Source: Dichomitus squalens LYAD-421 SS1
Lineage: Eukaryota > Basidiomycota > Agaricomycetes > Polyporales > Polyporaceae
NCBI RefSeq assembly: GCF_000275845.1
Contig: NW_006766895.1
Coordinates: forward strand, 618,714 to 682,713
DNA: 64,000 nt
Reading direction: 5' to 3'
Under the pieces are notes generated by a model that ran no database searches, was not told where the DNA came from, and saw only the letters and a program-made list of their open reading frames with translations. Positions within the stretch are counted from its first letter, which is position 1. Every line of letters starts with the position of its first letter. This document shows positions 29,569-42,115 of the stretch, one piece after another. The position numbers and the translations under genes were made by a program.

Positions 29569-29574
29569 TATAAA
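29569..29574 (+). promoter_or_regulatory. TATA box of gene A
   Basis: TATAAA 117 bp before ATG 29,686. Between them a possible 5'-leader intron (GTGTAG...GCTGCAG, about 29,622-29,683) ends just before the start codon. Confidence 0.5.
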
Positions 29575-29685
29575 GCAGGCCAGTCGCCTTCAACTACTGC
29601 CGTCAGTCCTTTCCTCTGCAAGGTGTAGTACTCGGTACTTTATCATTGGTATACCAAGCAGTTTTTCTGACGATTGGCTGCAGAA

Positions 29686-31043
29686 ATGGAAGCGCATTGG
29701 CAGCAGTTCCTAGAATACTCACAACCTTTGGATGATGGAGGGCTTTCTGACAGGCCACTCCCCACACGCACGTCGCCGCATACGTTCGCAATGAACGTCG
29801 CTGCGCCTGAGGCTCACCACCTGGAAGATACCCACTACGACAATCCAGAATCCGGAGTTTGGACGACTACTATGAAACTCTGGGGTTCGCGGGAGTTCGA
29901 CCCCATGGACGATCATGTGTATGGCCCTATTCCTGCCCTATCTACTTAGCACTGCTCATTATCACCATAGCTACACACCCCGCCTACCTACCACAGAAGG
30001 ATACGCGGCCTTCAGCTTCAGCAGTGACCCTTATGTGCAATCTCCTTACATGCCGTCGATTGAGGACCGCCAATACACCATTGCTTCCACGGGCTCGATG
30101 GACTCTTATTCTGATGTGTCGATGCCGCATGCCGCATCTTCCGTTCCTGCGTACAATTCCCCGGTGGTCTCTCCAACATATGTGTCTTCTCCGGCCTCGA
30201 TGTACCAAGACTTGGCCCCAATCCCCGGTGGAGACGCGCCCGAGATGCAGATGCCGGTTCACAGGGACTCGATCTCGGACAGAACCGACTCCGACCCCGA
30301 GTCTGTCGTAACTCCCTCCGATGCAATTCCTTCTGGCGCAGGCGCATTCGACGTCGTTCTGGAGGCAGAATCGCTGGTATACCGTGTAGGAGCATCCAAC
30401 GATCTGGTTTGCGTATATGGTGGTCAGGTGAGTGAGAAGCGTGCCGGCATCTGCATAACACCCTCATGATCGTACATATGGAATTACAGAGGCTGCTCAG
30501 GCAACGGTCGTATACGAATAGATCATGCAAGCGGTACAGCACTGAAGACCTGGATCGCATCAAGTATGAGTTTGGCTGCAGGCTGGACAGGGCACAGCTC
30601 GGCAAGAACGGTAGTGGCATCGCGGAGTACGACTCCCAAGGATTTCCAAACAAGACCTTCGGTCAGAAGGCATCTTTCCGGCTTGAAGTACGTCATCTTT
30701 CACCTGGGGCCATTAAACTACTGCAACCTGAAATATACGTGATTCAGTTCGAAGGCTATCCGCCGTACACCTTCCAGATCAATGTAACCGGTCTTAAAAC
30801 GGGTCAGCCTACAAAAGGTCGCTTCGCGCAGCTTACGGCTCGTGTGATGGAGCGCTTCATTGTGAGCATGTAATGTTATTGTCAGACTCTGATTTACCGA
30901 CCAAATTGCAGAACGAATGCCCCCAGATGTGCGGACGAAGGTTCCCATACGAGCTGAAGGACCTGGTATTGCGCGAGATCGTACTGATCCCGGAAGCCAG
31001 CGTCCAGCCCTTCTTCGCTCTCTCGGAGGACGCGCAAGCATAG
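29686..31043 (+). CDS. gene A: member of an unassigned four-copy family
   Basis: Five exons (29686-29918, 29971-30427, 30490-30687, 30748-30861, 30912-31043) join without frame errors to 377 residues. The N-terminal 200 residues are Ser/Pro/Asp-rich and probably disordered. The C-terminal about 150 residues form the module shared with genes B and C. Exon 3 ends KASFRLE, exon 4 (38 codons) starts FEGYPPYTF and carries TKGRFAQLTARVMERFI, and exon 5 has LKDLVLREIVLIPEASVQPFFAL. Both introns around exon 4 are phase 0 and sit at the same residues as in B and C. I know no named domain with this pattern. No signal peptide or membrane helix. An acidic, disordered N-terminus with a compact C-terminal fold would fit a regulator, but that is only a guess. 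Confidence 0.8.
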
Positions 31044-32615
31044 ACGTTCCTACATCTTGCGCTATCCTTCTCCTTCAGATGTGCTTTGCGCACATCGCAC
31101 ACGTCCTGCCTGATGCAGACTGTAGAGCAATACCGATACGCTGCCTTCTATCGTTAGACGTACTTGAAACGACATACCGCCTACTATCACGTACCTACCT
31201 ATATAATCGGCTTCACCCACGATCTAGAATAATGTCCACGACTGGGGCGTGCCTCTGGGGTGTATCTTTAGCAATGGTGTCGTCACTTGAGTGGCTATCG
31301 GTGCGGGGCCTCACAAATGCTGCCTCCTGTTTAATTAATTGGGCACGCAATCGCCTCTTGCAACCCGCCGACTGTCATAGCGTTCCGTAGACTAGTAGTG
31401 GCTAAAAGCCATGAGTCGTCGATTTGCTGGCGTTGCCGTCGGAGGCGGAGCGGCTGCGGGCGCTGTCGGGGTCTCAATATCTTGTGGTGAATGGTCTCGT
31501 CAGGGCGTTAATGCTTCCGTTCTCTGACTTTAACGTGACACTGACAGTGCCCTCATCGGTTTGCATTCAACATAGGCCGTAAGTCATCACATGCGGACGC
31601 GTATAAACGTACTAAACTCCTTTCCTCACGTAGGTAGCCAGTGCTGGTGGAAATAGTGTCCCATGCTGGATGTAGCGCAGTGGCAAGCTCGGGCTTCAGG
31701 CCACCGTAATGATTTGGTGTACTCCTCCGGGGGTTTCAGACATTGCCTCGACCTTCATCCGTCTCATCCGGGTTATCCTGTTTACTCAGAATGCTGCTGT
31801 GGTGACCTCACTTAGATATCGTCAGGGTCAGCTATGAAACTGCTCGGCTCCGGGAGACCGGAGTCGAATACTAGCAGGAGTACACCCAGATGATAATGCC
31901 GTCTCCTTTGTTGTTATTTGCAGAAATGTGCCACCTGCCGTGGTTCCTCTGGCGGTAGCATGGATGTATCTTGTACTTATTTGGGACAGCGTGTTGTAAA
32001 TCTAGCGGGCATGGAGACCAGATAGCGTGGCCTCGTGCCTGTGGTTCGTGGCCATCACTCCGATCATCTCGCACTTCGACTTGCCGCGGATGTCTGCAAT
32101 CGATAGGTGTGTAGTGTTTGACTCTTGTGCAGCTTTCTGGATTCTAACCATCATTTATGCCTCGATGTGCCACGCTTTGGTGTCTTCATCGTTGTCCGGC
32201 AGGTCAGATCTCCTTCGGGGCGATGCTCGGCGACATCCATGTTGTAGTGTTTGTGGACAGGCGATGCGTCCAGCATGTACGAAAGGTGCGAGCAAGCACC
32301 ACAACGGTTGTTGTTGAAGGGAGACACAGTCTCGGTCCAAGCGCAAGCTCTATCTGACCGGTGCCTCCATAGCCAGCGAACGTCAATGGCAGCTCCAGGT
32401 AAATCCTGGCTCACTCCCTGTGCTCCCGCTTGGTAAGTCTGCTGATGCCTCAAGCCCAGCCCCAATTATCTTGTACCTCAAATGACCAGCACATCTGCTC
32501 CGTGGTAACGGAAGTATGATCTTGCCTCGCGTGGATGGATGGATTTCAGGCAATCCAAGGCTGAAACTCATGCTCCTCGTGCTCACTCAGAAATCCACTC
32601 CGTCAAATGTGCAGC
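31044..32615. other. intergenic between genes A and B
   Basis: About 1.6 kb with only short interrupted frames. No TIR pair or coding remnant recognised. Confidence 0.35.
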
Positions 32616-32621
32616 TATAAG
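32616..32621 (+). promoter_or_regulatory. TATA-like element of gene B
   Basis: TATAAG about 100 bp before ATG 32,720, followed by a CT/CA-rich leader. Confidence 0.4.
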
Positions 32622-32719
32622 ATGTCTGCTGCGCGGTGTGTCTTTCATTCGCTCTACTTTACAGAACTCACTTCGAGTCTCACGTCCAACACCCAAACTC
32701 AAGTCTCAACACACCCAGC

Positions 32720-33803
32720 ATGAGCAGCAGCCTTTCAAATGCCCTGCGCGTCCCAGCCCGGATCGCTGTGAGACATTCGATGCTCATTGACGTACGAAGC
32801 TGACCAGGTCGACAGTTGCATGAAATACCCGAGAATGCCGTGGTAGTCGAGGAAGGCGGCTCGGCCTTCGTGAAGATAGGTGGCAGATGGCGCTCGCAAA
32901 CGGTGCATGGTGTAGAGCTGCCTGTGCGTCCCCTTCCTCAGTCGGCGCGCATTGTCATTATTCAACCCATCTCGACTTGTAGCTTCAGCAACAATTCCGT
33001 CCCGGAGCTGTTATGCAAGTTCCCTATGACAGAGAGGCTATATACGTCTTTAGCCCTCAAGCTCAAAGCTGGTTGCTCGCAAATCCTAGACCTGACGGCT
33101 CGTTTCAATTTAGCGTAAGTTCAATCAAACCTCTGCTATATCACCATAGTAAACCCAGTGATGCTCTTCAGGGACACACGCAGATCAAGGTAAGAGTGGA
33201 AGCCTTGCAGCGTGAGTCATTAATCGCTCATGTGTACCTCGATCCGGCAGGTTGTGCCCCATCAGCTATATGCTTCTCGCAACTTCAATGGAGACCCCGA
33301 GGAAGTCCGATACAATCTTTCTCTAGGGTTGCTGGAAACGAACTGGGGTCAAGTGGCAAACGCAGATGCCGTTGCGTTCACCGGTGAGCTTACGACCAAG
33401 GCGAAAGCTACCATCCGGTATCAAGTGAGTATAGAATGGCGGGCCCATAAGCCATCAACGGAGACTGACATCCGGTCCTTGGTCTCTCATAGTTCGAGCG
33501 ATGGCCCTACAACGAGGAGCAGGTGCACTTGCAGCGAGGTGGCAAGCCAATCACTCGCGGCGAGCTGGCATTCGTCATCGCTCAGCAGATGAAGAAACTG
33601 ATCGTGAGTCCTCCCATGATCGCATGTATGCATCAAGCTGATTCTCCGTTGACTCGCGATAGATGGAAATGAAGGCGCGGAACCAGCCGCTGAGGTTCGA
33701 CAATAGCAACAGAGAAGTCATGCTCTCAGACTTAGTTCTGATCTCAGTGAAGCGCGTGGCGGAGGGTAGCGTGCAGGCCATCCTTGGCATCCGCCAACAC
33801 TAA
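32720..33803 (+). CDS. gene B: member of the same unassigned family
   Basis: Seven exons (32720-32767, 32816-32923, 32989-33114, 33172-33189, 33251-33424, 33493-33603, 33663-33803), all joined in phase 0, give 241 residues. Exon 4 is a six-codon micro-exon (GHTQIK). Visible pieces are VVVEEGGSAFVKIGGRW, QQFRPGAVMQVPYDREAIYVF and a core NFNGDPEEVRYNLSLGLLETNW. The shared C-terminal module follows: KATIRYQ | FERWPYNEEQVHL...KPITRGELAFVIAQQMKKLI | ...LSDLVLISVKRVAEGSVQAILGI (bars are introns). Compared with gene A it lacks the long disordered N-terminus. No signal peptide, membrane helix or catalytic motif is seen. It is convergent with amidohydrolase 1 and about 470 bp from its stop. Confidence 0.82.
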
Positions 33804-34268
33804 GTCGATTCAAGCTGCCCAGGCGTTGGCGGCCGAATCCTGTTACCATTTCTTGGATCTCGTATAGCGTATACGCTCTAATGTGCTTACTGTACCATAC
33901 TATTTATCGTGTATATTGACCCTCAGCGTTTCACCGTGCGGGTCCGAACAGTAATCACACAACGACTGACAGCGGCTTAAATCGTAAGTGACGAGCTTTC
34001 CTCGTCTTCCAAAGACGAAGCCGTCAAACTACTGCAGCATAGTCGTCGTCGACAGTCTGACTTCCACACAATTTGTCTCAGAACGTACACTATACTTCCC
34101 TTCTGGGAGACAACGGAGGAAGGCCCCAGTGCCAGATTGACGCATCAACTTCCCATAGAATTATGAAGGGCTTGCACGCATGCTTACAGCTCGCTCCGAT
34201 ACGCTGGAAGGTCGGGCCGTTGGCATACGGTCAGAGGACGAGAGCTGCCAGTGCTCTTGCCGGCGAGT
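33804..34268. other. short convergent spacer
   Basis: 3' flanks of gene B and amidohydrolase 1; contains cgtcttccaaagacg, a small imperfect palindrome at about 34,003-34,017. Nothing else seen. Confidence 0.35.
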
Positions 34269-37200
34269 TTACAGAAGGTCAACGACTCTTCTCCTGGGAG
34301 AAATTATAGCAACGACCTTGCTGAATTCCAATAGGTCTCCACCGCGCGTCACGACGAGATCCCCTCGCACGCTGTCCGCCTTCACACCCAGCAGCTTCTC
34401 GAGGTTGACCGACGCGAGCGCGAGCGCATCGGCCTTCGATAGTGCACCGTTCGACTCCAGCGCAGCCTGCACAGTGCGATGAGATGAAATCCGCTCCCGA
34501 GGGAAGCTATTCACATACCCATGCAAGATCGAAGCGGGCATTGCGGGCATCCCAGACCTCCTTGATGCCCAAGCCGACAGTGACACCGTTCTCGGCGAGC
34601 GTCAGTACAGCATTCTTCTCCGTCAGCGGTGGCCCAGCAATACTGAGAGTAATGGTGAGTCTTCGAGCTACATGGGTGTACGCAGCATGACGAGTACTCA
34701 CATCCGCCGCTCCTCCCAGTCGTTGGGGAATGGCCGCGCCGGATTGAGAATAACACCAACGTTTGCAGCGCCCAGCTCCTGTGCGAGGAGATGCGCTTCC
34801 GACCCACCAATAATGGTGAGCTTCAACGATGTATGGAGCTTGGACTCGACTTCAGCCTTGAGCGTCAGGACTGAAGCAATGGTATCCGCGCTGTTTGCTT
34901 CGACAACCAACGGAACCTCTCCCTGTGCAAGACGCATCAACTCGAGCTTCCAGCACGTCAGGTAGATCGAAGCTCTCAGCATACCTGCTTAATCTTACCA
35001 AACCACTGCTTGATGTCACCGTTCGTCTCGCTCAGAAGCAAGTGGCGAAGCGCCGCGATCTGCGTACTGACACTGGGCGATCCAACAGGGTGGATTGCGA
35101 CGTGCACTCCGCCGCTCTCCTGCACGAGCGCGCCCTTCTCGAGCTTGTGGCGCGCGCCAGTGGAGAACGCGGTGTTGAGTCCCGCGAGGAAGCCCCGTGT
35201 CTGGGGCGCCACAATGCCACTTGTCACACCAGCCCGATACGCCAGTCTGATTGTCTGATATCAGTACAGCAAGACCATGAGAGCCGAATGCACGAGTACA
35301 TACAATGCGTCTCGGGTAGCAAATTGAAGACCGTCAGCCGCCCGGATGAGAGCGCCAGACCCGCCAACAATCTCAGGCACACCTTCCGTGAGGGCGTCGA
35401 AAACGTACCCATCTTGGGTGGACGCTTCTTGGTCGATCTCTTGCAGCCCAAGCGGCGCTCCAGCGCTGACGAGACCAGGAGCGATTGAGCCGCCCTCAAG
35501 ATCGACAAACTCCGCATCCTCATCACCATTAATCGACTGCGCGCATGCACTGATCCCGGAGTCGACGCACATAAGCTGCCCATCGCGTACCACCGCGACT
35601 CCTGCGGCAAGCGCATTAGACGAATCTGCGGCAAAGGCCTCCCGCACAGTATACTCTTCCCGCAGGAAGACGCTCGAAACATTCGTGAACACCACCGTGT
35701 TCGATTTTGACCGCACAGGTTCCAGTGGGGGAAGTCCGTCGTGCTTCAGGGTCTCGTTCACCTCCTTATCGAAGTTAGGCGTCTTCGGTAACTTTTGGAA
35801 AGACGCCGGCTTAGATAGGAGATGCGGGGCCGCTAGCTGCGCAATACCGTCGATCCATACTTGCTGTGGAGTCGCCCCGAGAGCCAGTGGGTGGCTGTCC
35901 CAAAGAACAAGGTCTGAGAAGCCAAGCGGAGATAGAATTCGTGTTGAGTATGAGCGTGTGTACGATCGGTTCCAGCTTACCGGCATCATATCCTGTAGTA
36001 AGCGTTCAGAAGGCGTCAGCCGCTGTCTTCGCTTCGCAGTATGTGACGAGGAAGGAAATAGAGCTTACCTTCCTGGACGTAACCGATGCGGTGGTCCTGG
36101 CCCAATACCTTCGCGGGAGTAGTCGTGACAGCGGCGAGCGCGAGGTTGTGGGGCAGTCCGTAGTAGTGCGCTTGTTGCGCTTCGTACACGAGGTAGCGAG
36201 AGTTCAATACTGGATGATCGGACTGGACGAGCAACCCTTGAGCTATCTGTACACAAGTGCTGGAGAGTACAACCTGCCTTCATAACGACTTGCAAACCGT
36301 GGTCCGCGAGAACACGCGGCGCGAACTCTGATCCGCGATATGCCTCGCGTTTGTAGCGTGCCTGCGTCGCAAAGAGCGCCACTGCGGGAGGGTGTCCTGG
36401 ACCAACAAACGATCGGTGGCTGTGAGACGTCTGATTCGCGCAATCCTTCTTACCGTACGCGGACTTGAGGACGTCTGGCACGAGGTAAGTCTCGTGGGCG
36501 TGGTGGAAGGCGGCGATCGGGAACTTGAACTCGTTGCTGATCTGGGATTTCGTGAGCCGACGATTGTCTCTTCATTATACATCATAGGCTCAGATTGCTT
36601 ACCCTGACGAGGTCATCCAAGTCGACGGTCTCGTAGCAATGCGTGTGAACCTGGAGCGATCTGAGTTCTAGCTAGCGCGGGAGGATCGCCCACACGCATA
36701 CCTTAACACGACCACGCAGGACATCCACGAGGGCCTCCCACTGCAGATCTTCCGGGTAGTCGCCGAGCCCTGCCCAATCGCCTCTTGTGGCCTTCGTGCA
36801 AAAATTATCTTGGGCTTCCATGATCTTCCGAGCGTGCTCGTACGCCTTGCGGAATGCCCATGCAGTGTCCATACGAGTGTTCGAATAGACTCGGTCTATT
36901 TATGGCAATATGAGCGTGGCGTGTAGAGGGATGGCAGTTGTAGACGCACCTGGATTCTCGCCACACGCATGCCTTGACTGCAATGAGCGGGGACAGTGGG
37001 TGAATAGGAAAATGGTTCACATACTTCATGTGGCGGTAGCGGAAGTAGGCATGCGGGTCGTAGACGCTGCCATTGCGTTCGTATGGATTTTCAAGGAGCT
37101 TGCCGGTGGGCGCGCGGTCAGCCGTTGAACGGAGCTTGATGAGAATAGCTTGTCCGCCAATCGCGTTAGCGGACCCCGGGAGCACAAGGGCAGTCTGGGT

Positions 37201-38085
37201 AGCATTTATTGAGTTCGTCTTGCAGTGATATGGCATACGCTTACCGTAAGGCCTCCGGCGATGCTCAGCTTGTACGCATCGTCACGAGTGTTCAGGCCGT
37301 CAAGGGCACGGAGCCACTGTTGCATATGCGTTAGCGCGACGAGATGACAATGGAAGCCATGAAACATACAGGCAGGACAGGGCCCTTGAATGAATTGGTG
37401 TCGTCACCGCCGCGCAGCTCAGGCACGCTATCGACACCCCTACATACCGACTATCAGTTTTATATCGGAACGGTGGCATCGTCACTGACAGGTGACTATG
37501 TAAGTCAATAATGCTGGGCACAAATGTATCAGTGAGGCCAGGAGCTTAAACAGTAAGCGACCCACCCTGGGGAGACCCATTGTCCTTGAGCGTCGACGCG
37601 GACGAGATGCGCGTACTGGTCGAGCAAGTCATCATCAACGACGCCGACCCGCTTGATGAGACCCCCGTCAAGTAGGATGTCGCCCCGAAGCACTTCTAGA
37701 CCGTCGATTCTTCCCGTCCAGATCGTGGCATTCTGTTTAGCAAATGATCAGTCCCGCGCAACGGAGTAAATATGGGGGAACAGCCTTCATGTACCGTAAT
37801 CAATGTAGGTCGAGTCCCAGGGACGAAACGATCGGATTGCGTCCGAGTGTTGAAGTCCTCCGGAGGACCGGGTTCCACGTCCAGGAGCTGGCATTTTTCC
37901 AGCCACTCTGCAGCGCGTAAAGGAACCTGGGTGCTCTCTCGGGACGGCCGGATGACTTCAGAGTAGAGTCGCGCGTATTGGAATGCCACCAAAGAGAAGG
38001 TGATTGCCAAAACAACCCGTAGACCGCGAGAAAGCCGGCGGCTCTTGGGCTGCGCTGGCACGTGGGTATATGTGGGGAGCTTCAT
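34269..38085 (-). CDS. amidohydrolase 1 (metallo-dependent hydrolase; CE9-type fungal annotation)
   Basis: Many-exon gene of about 900 residues, nearly collinear with amidohydrolase 2 at 43.3-47.1 kb. The N-terminus has a single membrane anchor (RGLRVVLAITFSLVAFQYARLY) after a short basic tail, so probably a type II membrane or secretory-pathway enzyme. Then KNATIWTG-type beta region, metal-binding IIDLHSHL, GGLTTALVLPGSANAIGGQA, VHTHCYETVDLDDL and AFHHAHETYL with the His residues expected for an amidohydrolase site. NLALAAVTTTPAKVLGQDHRIG follows, then GYDADLVLWDSHPLALGATP, where the intron 35,917-35,980 splits the Asp codon. The gene ends KVVAIISPRRRVVDLL. Substrate is not determinable; fungal relatives are labelled carbohydrate esterase family 9. 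Start taken at MKLP (38,085); ATG 38,100 is in frame too. No premature stop found. Confidence 0.85.
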
Positions 38086-38100
38086 ATGCTCGCCTACCAT

Positions 38101-39023
38101 ATTGGCTCTATCCGTCGACGGGTAGATGGAATGGTATACGTGTAGGACGAATATGGCGATACGACGGATTGCTCTGTAAACGAGTTCATCGACTTGGCCA
38201 ACAAGAATTCGGCACAGAAACCTACTTGACAACAGCGGCCAGATGAGACGCCGCTGCTGCGCTGTCTATGAGTACTGTGCGACTGATGAGCTTCTTGAGG
38301 ACAGCACAGAGGCAGTTGGCAACGCGCGTCTGAGCGTCGTGGGTTGGGTTGGGAAGTATAAGTAGTCGCACGCCATTCTACACGCCGATTGCCGCTTCCC
38401 GAAACGTAACCGAGCGCTATTTAAACAAGACGTCAAATCTCATCGACTAACGAATTTGCTCAATTAGTCCGAGCGAGATCACTATGTTCGCGACGACACC
38501 AGTGTCACCCTGATCTGACCGGCACAATGCAGACATCGAGTTCTGAAGCGGCAGAGCCGTTGATCTTGACGCTCCACGCTGCCACGCTGGTCGAAACTGC
38601 CCACTGGGAGATGCCACGTGGAGGCCGCACTTCCGCCGCGCCAGGGCATTCGAATCCCCCTCGCCGTGGAATCCTCTGCAAGCCTCTTGCCACCTTGTCA
38701 TCTCCTTTAGGTCCCTCTGTTGAACATCTGACGCTATTCGTCTTGCTCCACTTTCCACCGCCTCCTCAGTACTCAGTCCTCTAAGCTCTGATAGGCGCGA
38801 AGCTTGGCCTCGCTTCAACCGATCATCCTTGGCTCACCGGCTTCGGCTACCGGATGCCTGACAATGGCTTGTAAATGAAGACCTTCCGATGACACAGATC
38901 GGCTCGATCTACATGCAACGTGTTTTAGGCCAGGCAAGTCACACTGCGCAACACAAGTGCACATATGGATACATTTCGGGGTCTACGTTACTGTACTAGT
39001 GCGATAATGGGTCTTTTGCGTGA
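38101..39023. other. intergenic
   Basis: Upstream region of amidohydrolase 1 and downstream flank of gene C. Only short frames; nothing supported. Confidence 0.35.
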
Positions 39024-39215
39024 GTACAATGTGATTATGTTCTACAATAGGATATGGCTGACTTCATGGCAAGGCTCTTCCGTGATTCTCCGACGCGATA
39101 CAAGGCATTCCCCGCTGCATCCTTTCCGCACTGCACTTAGCCATTACTCCGGATCCCGATGATAGGCTGGAAGCTGCCGCGCGAGATGTGCTCGATCCGC
39201 AGCAGAACCACCTTA
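39024..39215. repeat. 192-bp segment duplicated at 49,013-49,205
   Basis: Covers the 3' flank and most of the last exon of gene C. It runs from gtacaatgtgat to aaccacctta and is recognisably repeated in the same orientation 10 kb to the right, with mostly transition differences. Confidence 0.85.
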
Positions 39216-40559
39216 TCGAAGTCCACTTCGGAACCACGTTGCAGGAGCGGTTCTCCCTTTTTCTTCGCATGGGCCTATCCAGACGAAGGTGAGTACCCTC
39301 ATGAGGTCAACCGAATGCGAGACTGTAAGACGCTCACCATGAGCTTCTTTAGTTCGAGCCCCACCGTCGCCGCCATCTCGCGGAGCGTGATGGGTTGTGC
39401 CGGACGGCCTTGCCCATCTCCATGTCGTACTCGAACTTGCATGGTGTGCCCGGGAAACTGAGGTAGCTGAAGGTACGGGTTGTAAGAATTCTGAGGCGCA
39501 GTCAAAACCCGTGTGGTATACCTACCTCGAATCGGATCGACGCTTTTACGCCAATGGACGCGTTGGTGTCGAAGGCGGGTTTTTCGCCGTCCACGAGGGG
39601 CTCAAGCGTTGCCAGCAGTACCCCGTTCTCGCCGTTGAAATAAATGGGACCTGCCGGTATGCCCTTGACGGCCTGTTTGCGCGAGTATGTGCCTTGCTCG
39701 AGGTGCTCGATAACGGAGATGGAGGGTGCGGCATTAGGTGGGACGAGAGCAGCGTCGGTGTAGACCTGTGCGAGGTGCGTCAGCGCATGATCTCGTGTTG
39801 AGGATTGACTAAGCTCACCTCAGGCTGTACGGCGCAATCGATCCCTTCGCCCAGTGTGGCGTCTTGATGGCCGCCAACATAGCCATCTCCGGGGAACGCG
39901 GAAGGATCGAACGAGCAGTACGGATGATCATCAAGCCATGCAGGCCGGCATGCAGAACCATCCTGGAGGGGCCATAAGTTTGGCGGTGTCTGCATAGAAC
40001 TTACGCCTGCAGCTGCGTGCTGTGTCGCAATGTACGTTTCCTGGGGACAGGTCGGAGCCGTGATTGAAGTAGTCTGCATCCACGCAGCAAGTTCCTCCAT
40101 GTCGTGCGCGCCCACGCTCCTCCCTACGTCAGGCGGTGGCGGGTCGGTTATGAGGTAGTAGGGGTATGATTGGGAATATTGCCTTTCCGCCTCCGCCTGT
40201 CTGATGATGAGAGGGGAGTATGGTGCGCGAAACTGTTGATATTGTTGCAGCTAGTGTTGTCCGGTGAGTAGCCAGTAAGACCGTGGGTGAAGACGGAAAT
40301 AATTCACCATTTGCCCGATCAGCAGATACAGCGTCTGGAGGCGGACATAATCGTGCATAAAATGGATTGGATGCTCCTGTGAGTGCTTCAGTATGATGCA
40401 CGCGCGACGGAAGGGTTCAAAACCAGGAGCGCACCTCGTTTATATGAGCATTTTGATAAAGCTCCCGCACGAGAGTGCCCAACGCGTCATGCGTCTGCTG
40501 AACGAGGTATGAGACACTTCTGGTATAGTGATGTTCAGTACATTACTCACGTAGTCCAT
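39137..40559 (-). CDS. gene C: third member of the unassigned family
   Basis: The C-terminal exons are clear: one ending at 39,536 with GVKASIRFE, then 39338-39457 (40 codons, FPGHTMQVRV...QPITLREMAATVGLELKKLM), then 39137-39274 (46 codons, VDFDKVVLLRIEHISRGSFQPIIGI, stop). These match genes A and B exon for exon, with phase 0 introns at the same residues. Upstream coding pieces include PIYFNGENGVLLATLEPLVDG, HPYCSFDPSAFPGDGYVGG and a helix YLVQQTHDALGTLVRELYQNAH. The first ATG at 40,559 (MDY) and the next exon do not join in a compatible phase in my reading, so the 5' end is tentative. It sits between the two head-to-head amidohydrolases. Function unknown. Confidence 0.75.
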
Positions 40560-41547
40560 TTTCAAGATTAGTCTGGACGAAAGCGCTTGGTCAGACAGCG
40601 GGTTAATGAGGGAGAGTGTGAGGGAGAGTGTACGGGAGGGCGGGATCAAAGGCGGACAGTGCGTGGTTTGTGGTTTTGTGCAGAGGGCCGGGGCGCCTTC
40701 TTGTACAGTAAGCTGTGGGCAGCGGGCAAGCGGGCTCTGCGCGGATGCAGCTCGTGACATTCGTTGTTGAGTGGAGCCAATGGGACGCGTGGCCTCTCAT
40801 CCGCGGAACAGCTGCTAGTCAGCGAGAACCGATCATAGTGGCTAGGCCGAGCCGCCACAGACGGTCTGGATACGGGGCAGAGCAGGAAGCAGCGCATTCG
40901 ACCTGTTGTGGTATGCATCGATAGCCAGCCCGGTGCATATCGAGGGCAGACGAATCGATGCGTGCGTGGACCCTAAGTGGGTTTCAGGAGACTCTCCTGA
41001 AGAGGGAGTGCGTTCACAGCACGGCAGGCATTGAGGCTTGGGGACATAAGGTGGGGGGGCGTACCTTGTCGGAGGATACCCGTGCCGGCCGCGCGTTGGA
41101 CAGATTGTGGTCGAGCCACAGCCGCCATGACTGTACGGTACGGTACCGCCGCTGACGGAGAATGCTTGCGAGAACAACTAGTTCCGCAATTCGCGAGTTT
41201 TACTCATGGGTTCACACCCAAAGCAGTAAAGTAACGAAGAACCTGTATATCGAAAACAGCTATAGTTGTAGAGCTCCGCCATTCTCGGGTGTGCGTGTCG
41301 GTGAAAGGAGTGAGAACTTGAATCAGGCCGGCACAGGCGGCACGTCAGTCGCCCTTCCGACGAACAGCTTCTGGCTATAGCTTGACATGCGCAGCGTCTT
41401 GGACTGCAATTGCACCTGCTGTGTCCGTCGAAATGAAGATGCGCATGGTGATGGAAGAAATGGGTCGAAGGTCGTCCACAAAGAAGGACATAGAGACTGC
41501 GCCTGACGGCGGGCGGCTGCCGACGAATGCCAAGAGCACGGACCAAG
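40560..41547. other. intergenic left of the MITE
   Basis: Upstream of gene C. No coding signal supported. The last 8 bases (GGACCAAG, 41,540-41,547) are the left target-site duplication. Confidence 0.4.
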
Positions 41548-42115
41548 TAAGGCTCCAACCATTTCATTTATTTACTGTGTATAAACGGTTGTTTTCGTTT
41601 ACCTTTCAATTTATTTACCCATTTTCCCGTAAACGGTCATAAACCAGTTGTACACAGTAAATAAATGGTTGCTGGTACCACCATACCAGCAAGGCCAAAG
41701 ACCAGGAGACAAGGTATCAGAGGGCCATGTAGAGGGCAGGTCAAGGTCGTTGACCGTTGGTCGACTCCTGCCTTGCTTCTGCCTGATCAATTGGCATCGA
41801 CGGGGCCCGGCAGCTGACTTTCCTGTTCGGGAGCTTACCTCACCTTTCGGCGCTTATCTCACTGAGACGAAGCTTGGGAGTGAGCTTGATACTCATTGGC
41901 CTCCCAGCGACGATCATTGGTAGCAAGAAGTGTTATAAGTATACACTGATATGCAATGCTCCCAAATAGCCCTATGGAGTGTTTCTCGGAGTGATCTGCA
42001 ACCTCACCTGTGGAACCATTTGTTTACCCTTTTTAAACTGTTTTCAAACGTTTATATACCCTTTCCGTATATTTTACGGTTTGGGATAAACATAAAGTAA
42101 ATGGTTGGAGCCTTA
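41548..42115. mobile_element. 568-bp non-autonomous hAT-type element (MITE)
   Basis: Terminal inverted repeats TAAGGCTCCAACCATTT (41,548) and AAATGGTTGGAGCCTTA (ending 42,115) match perfectly over 17 bp. They are flanked by a perfect 8-bp direct repeat GGACCAAG at 41,540-41,547 and 42,116-42,123. An 8-bp target duplication is the signature of hAT transposition. Inside, the left end folds back on itself: ATTTATTTACTGTGT near 41,570 pairs with ACACAGTAAATAAAT near 41,655. AT-rich hexamer clusters (AAACG, TTTACC) recur at both ends. No transposase frame is present, so it depends on a transposase elsewhere. Intact TIRs and TSD suggest a recent insertion. Confidence 0.93.

Noticed and set aside
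31669..31715. tRNA-like stretch (tggatgtagcgcagtggcaag)
   Set aside because: A D-arm-like start is present but no T arm, anticodon stem or matching acceptor follows.
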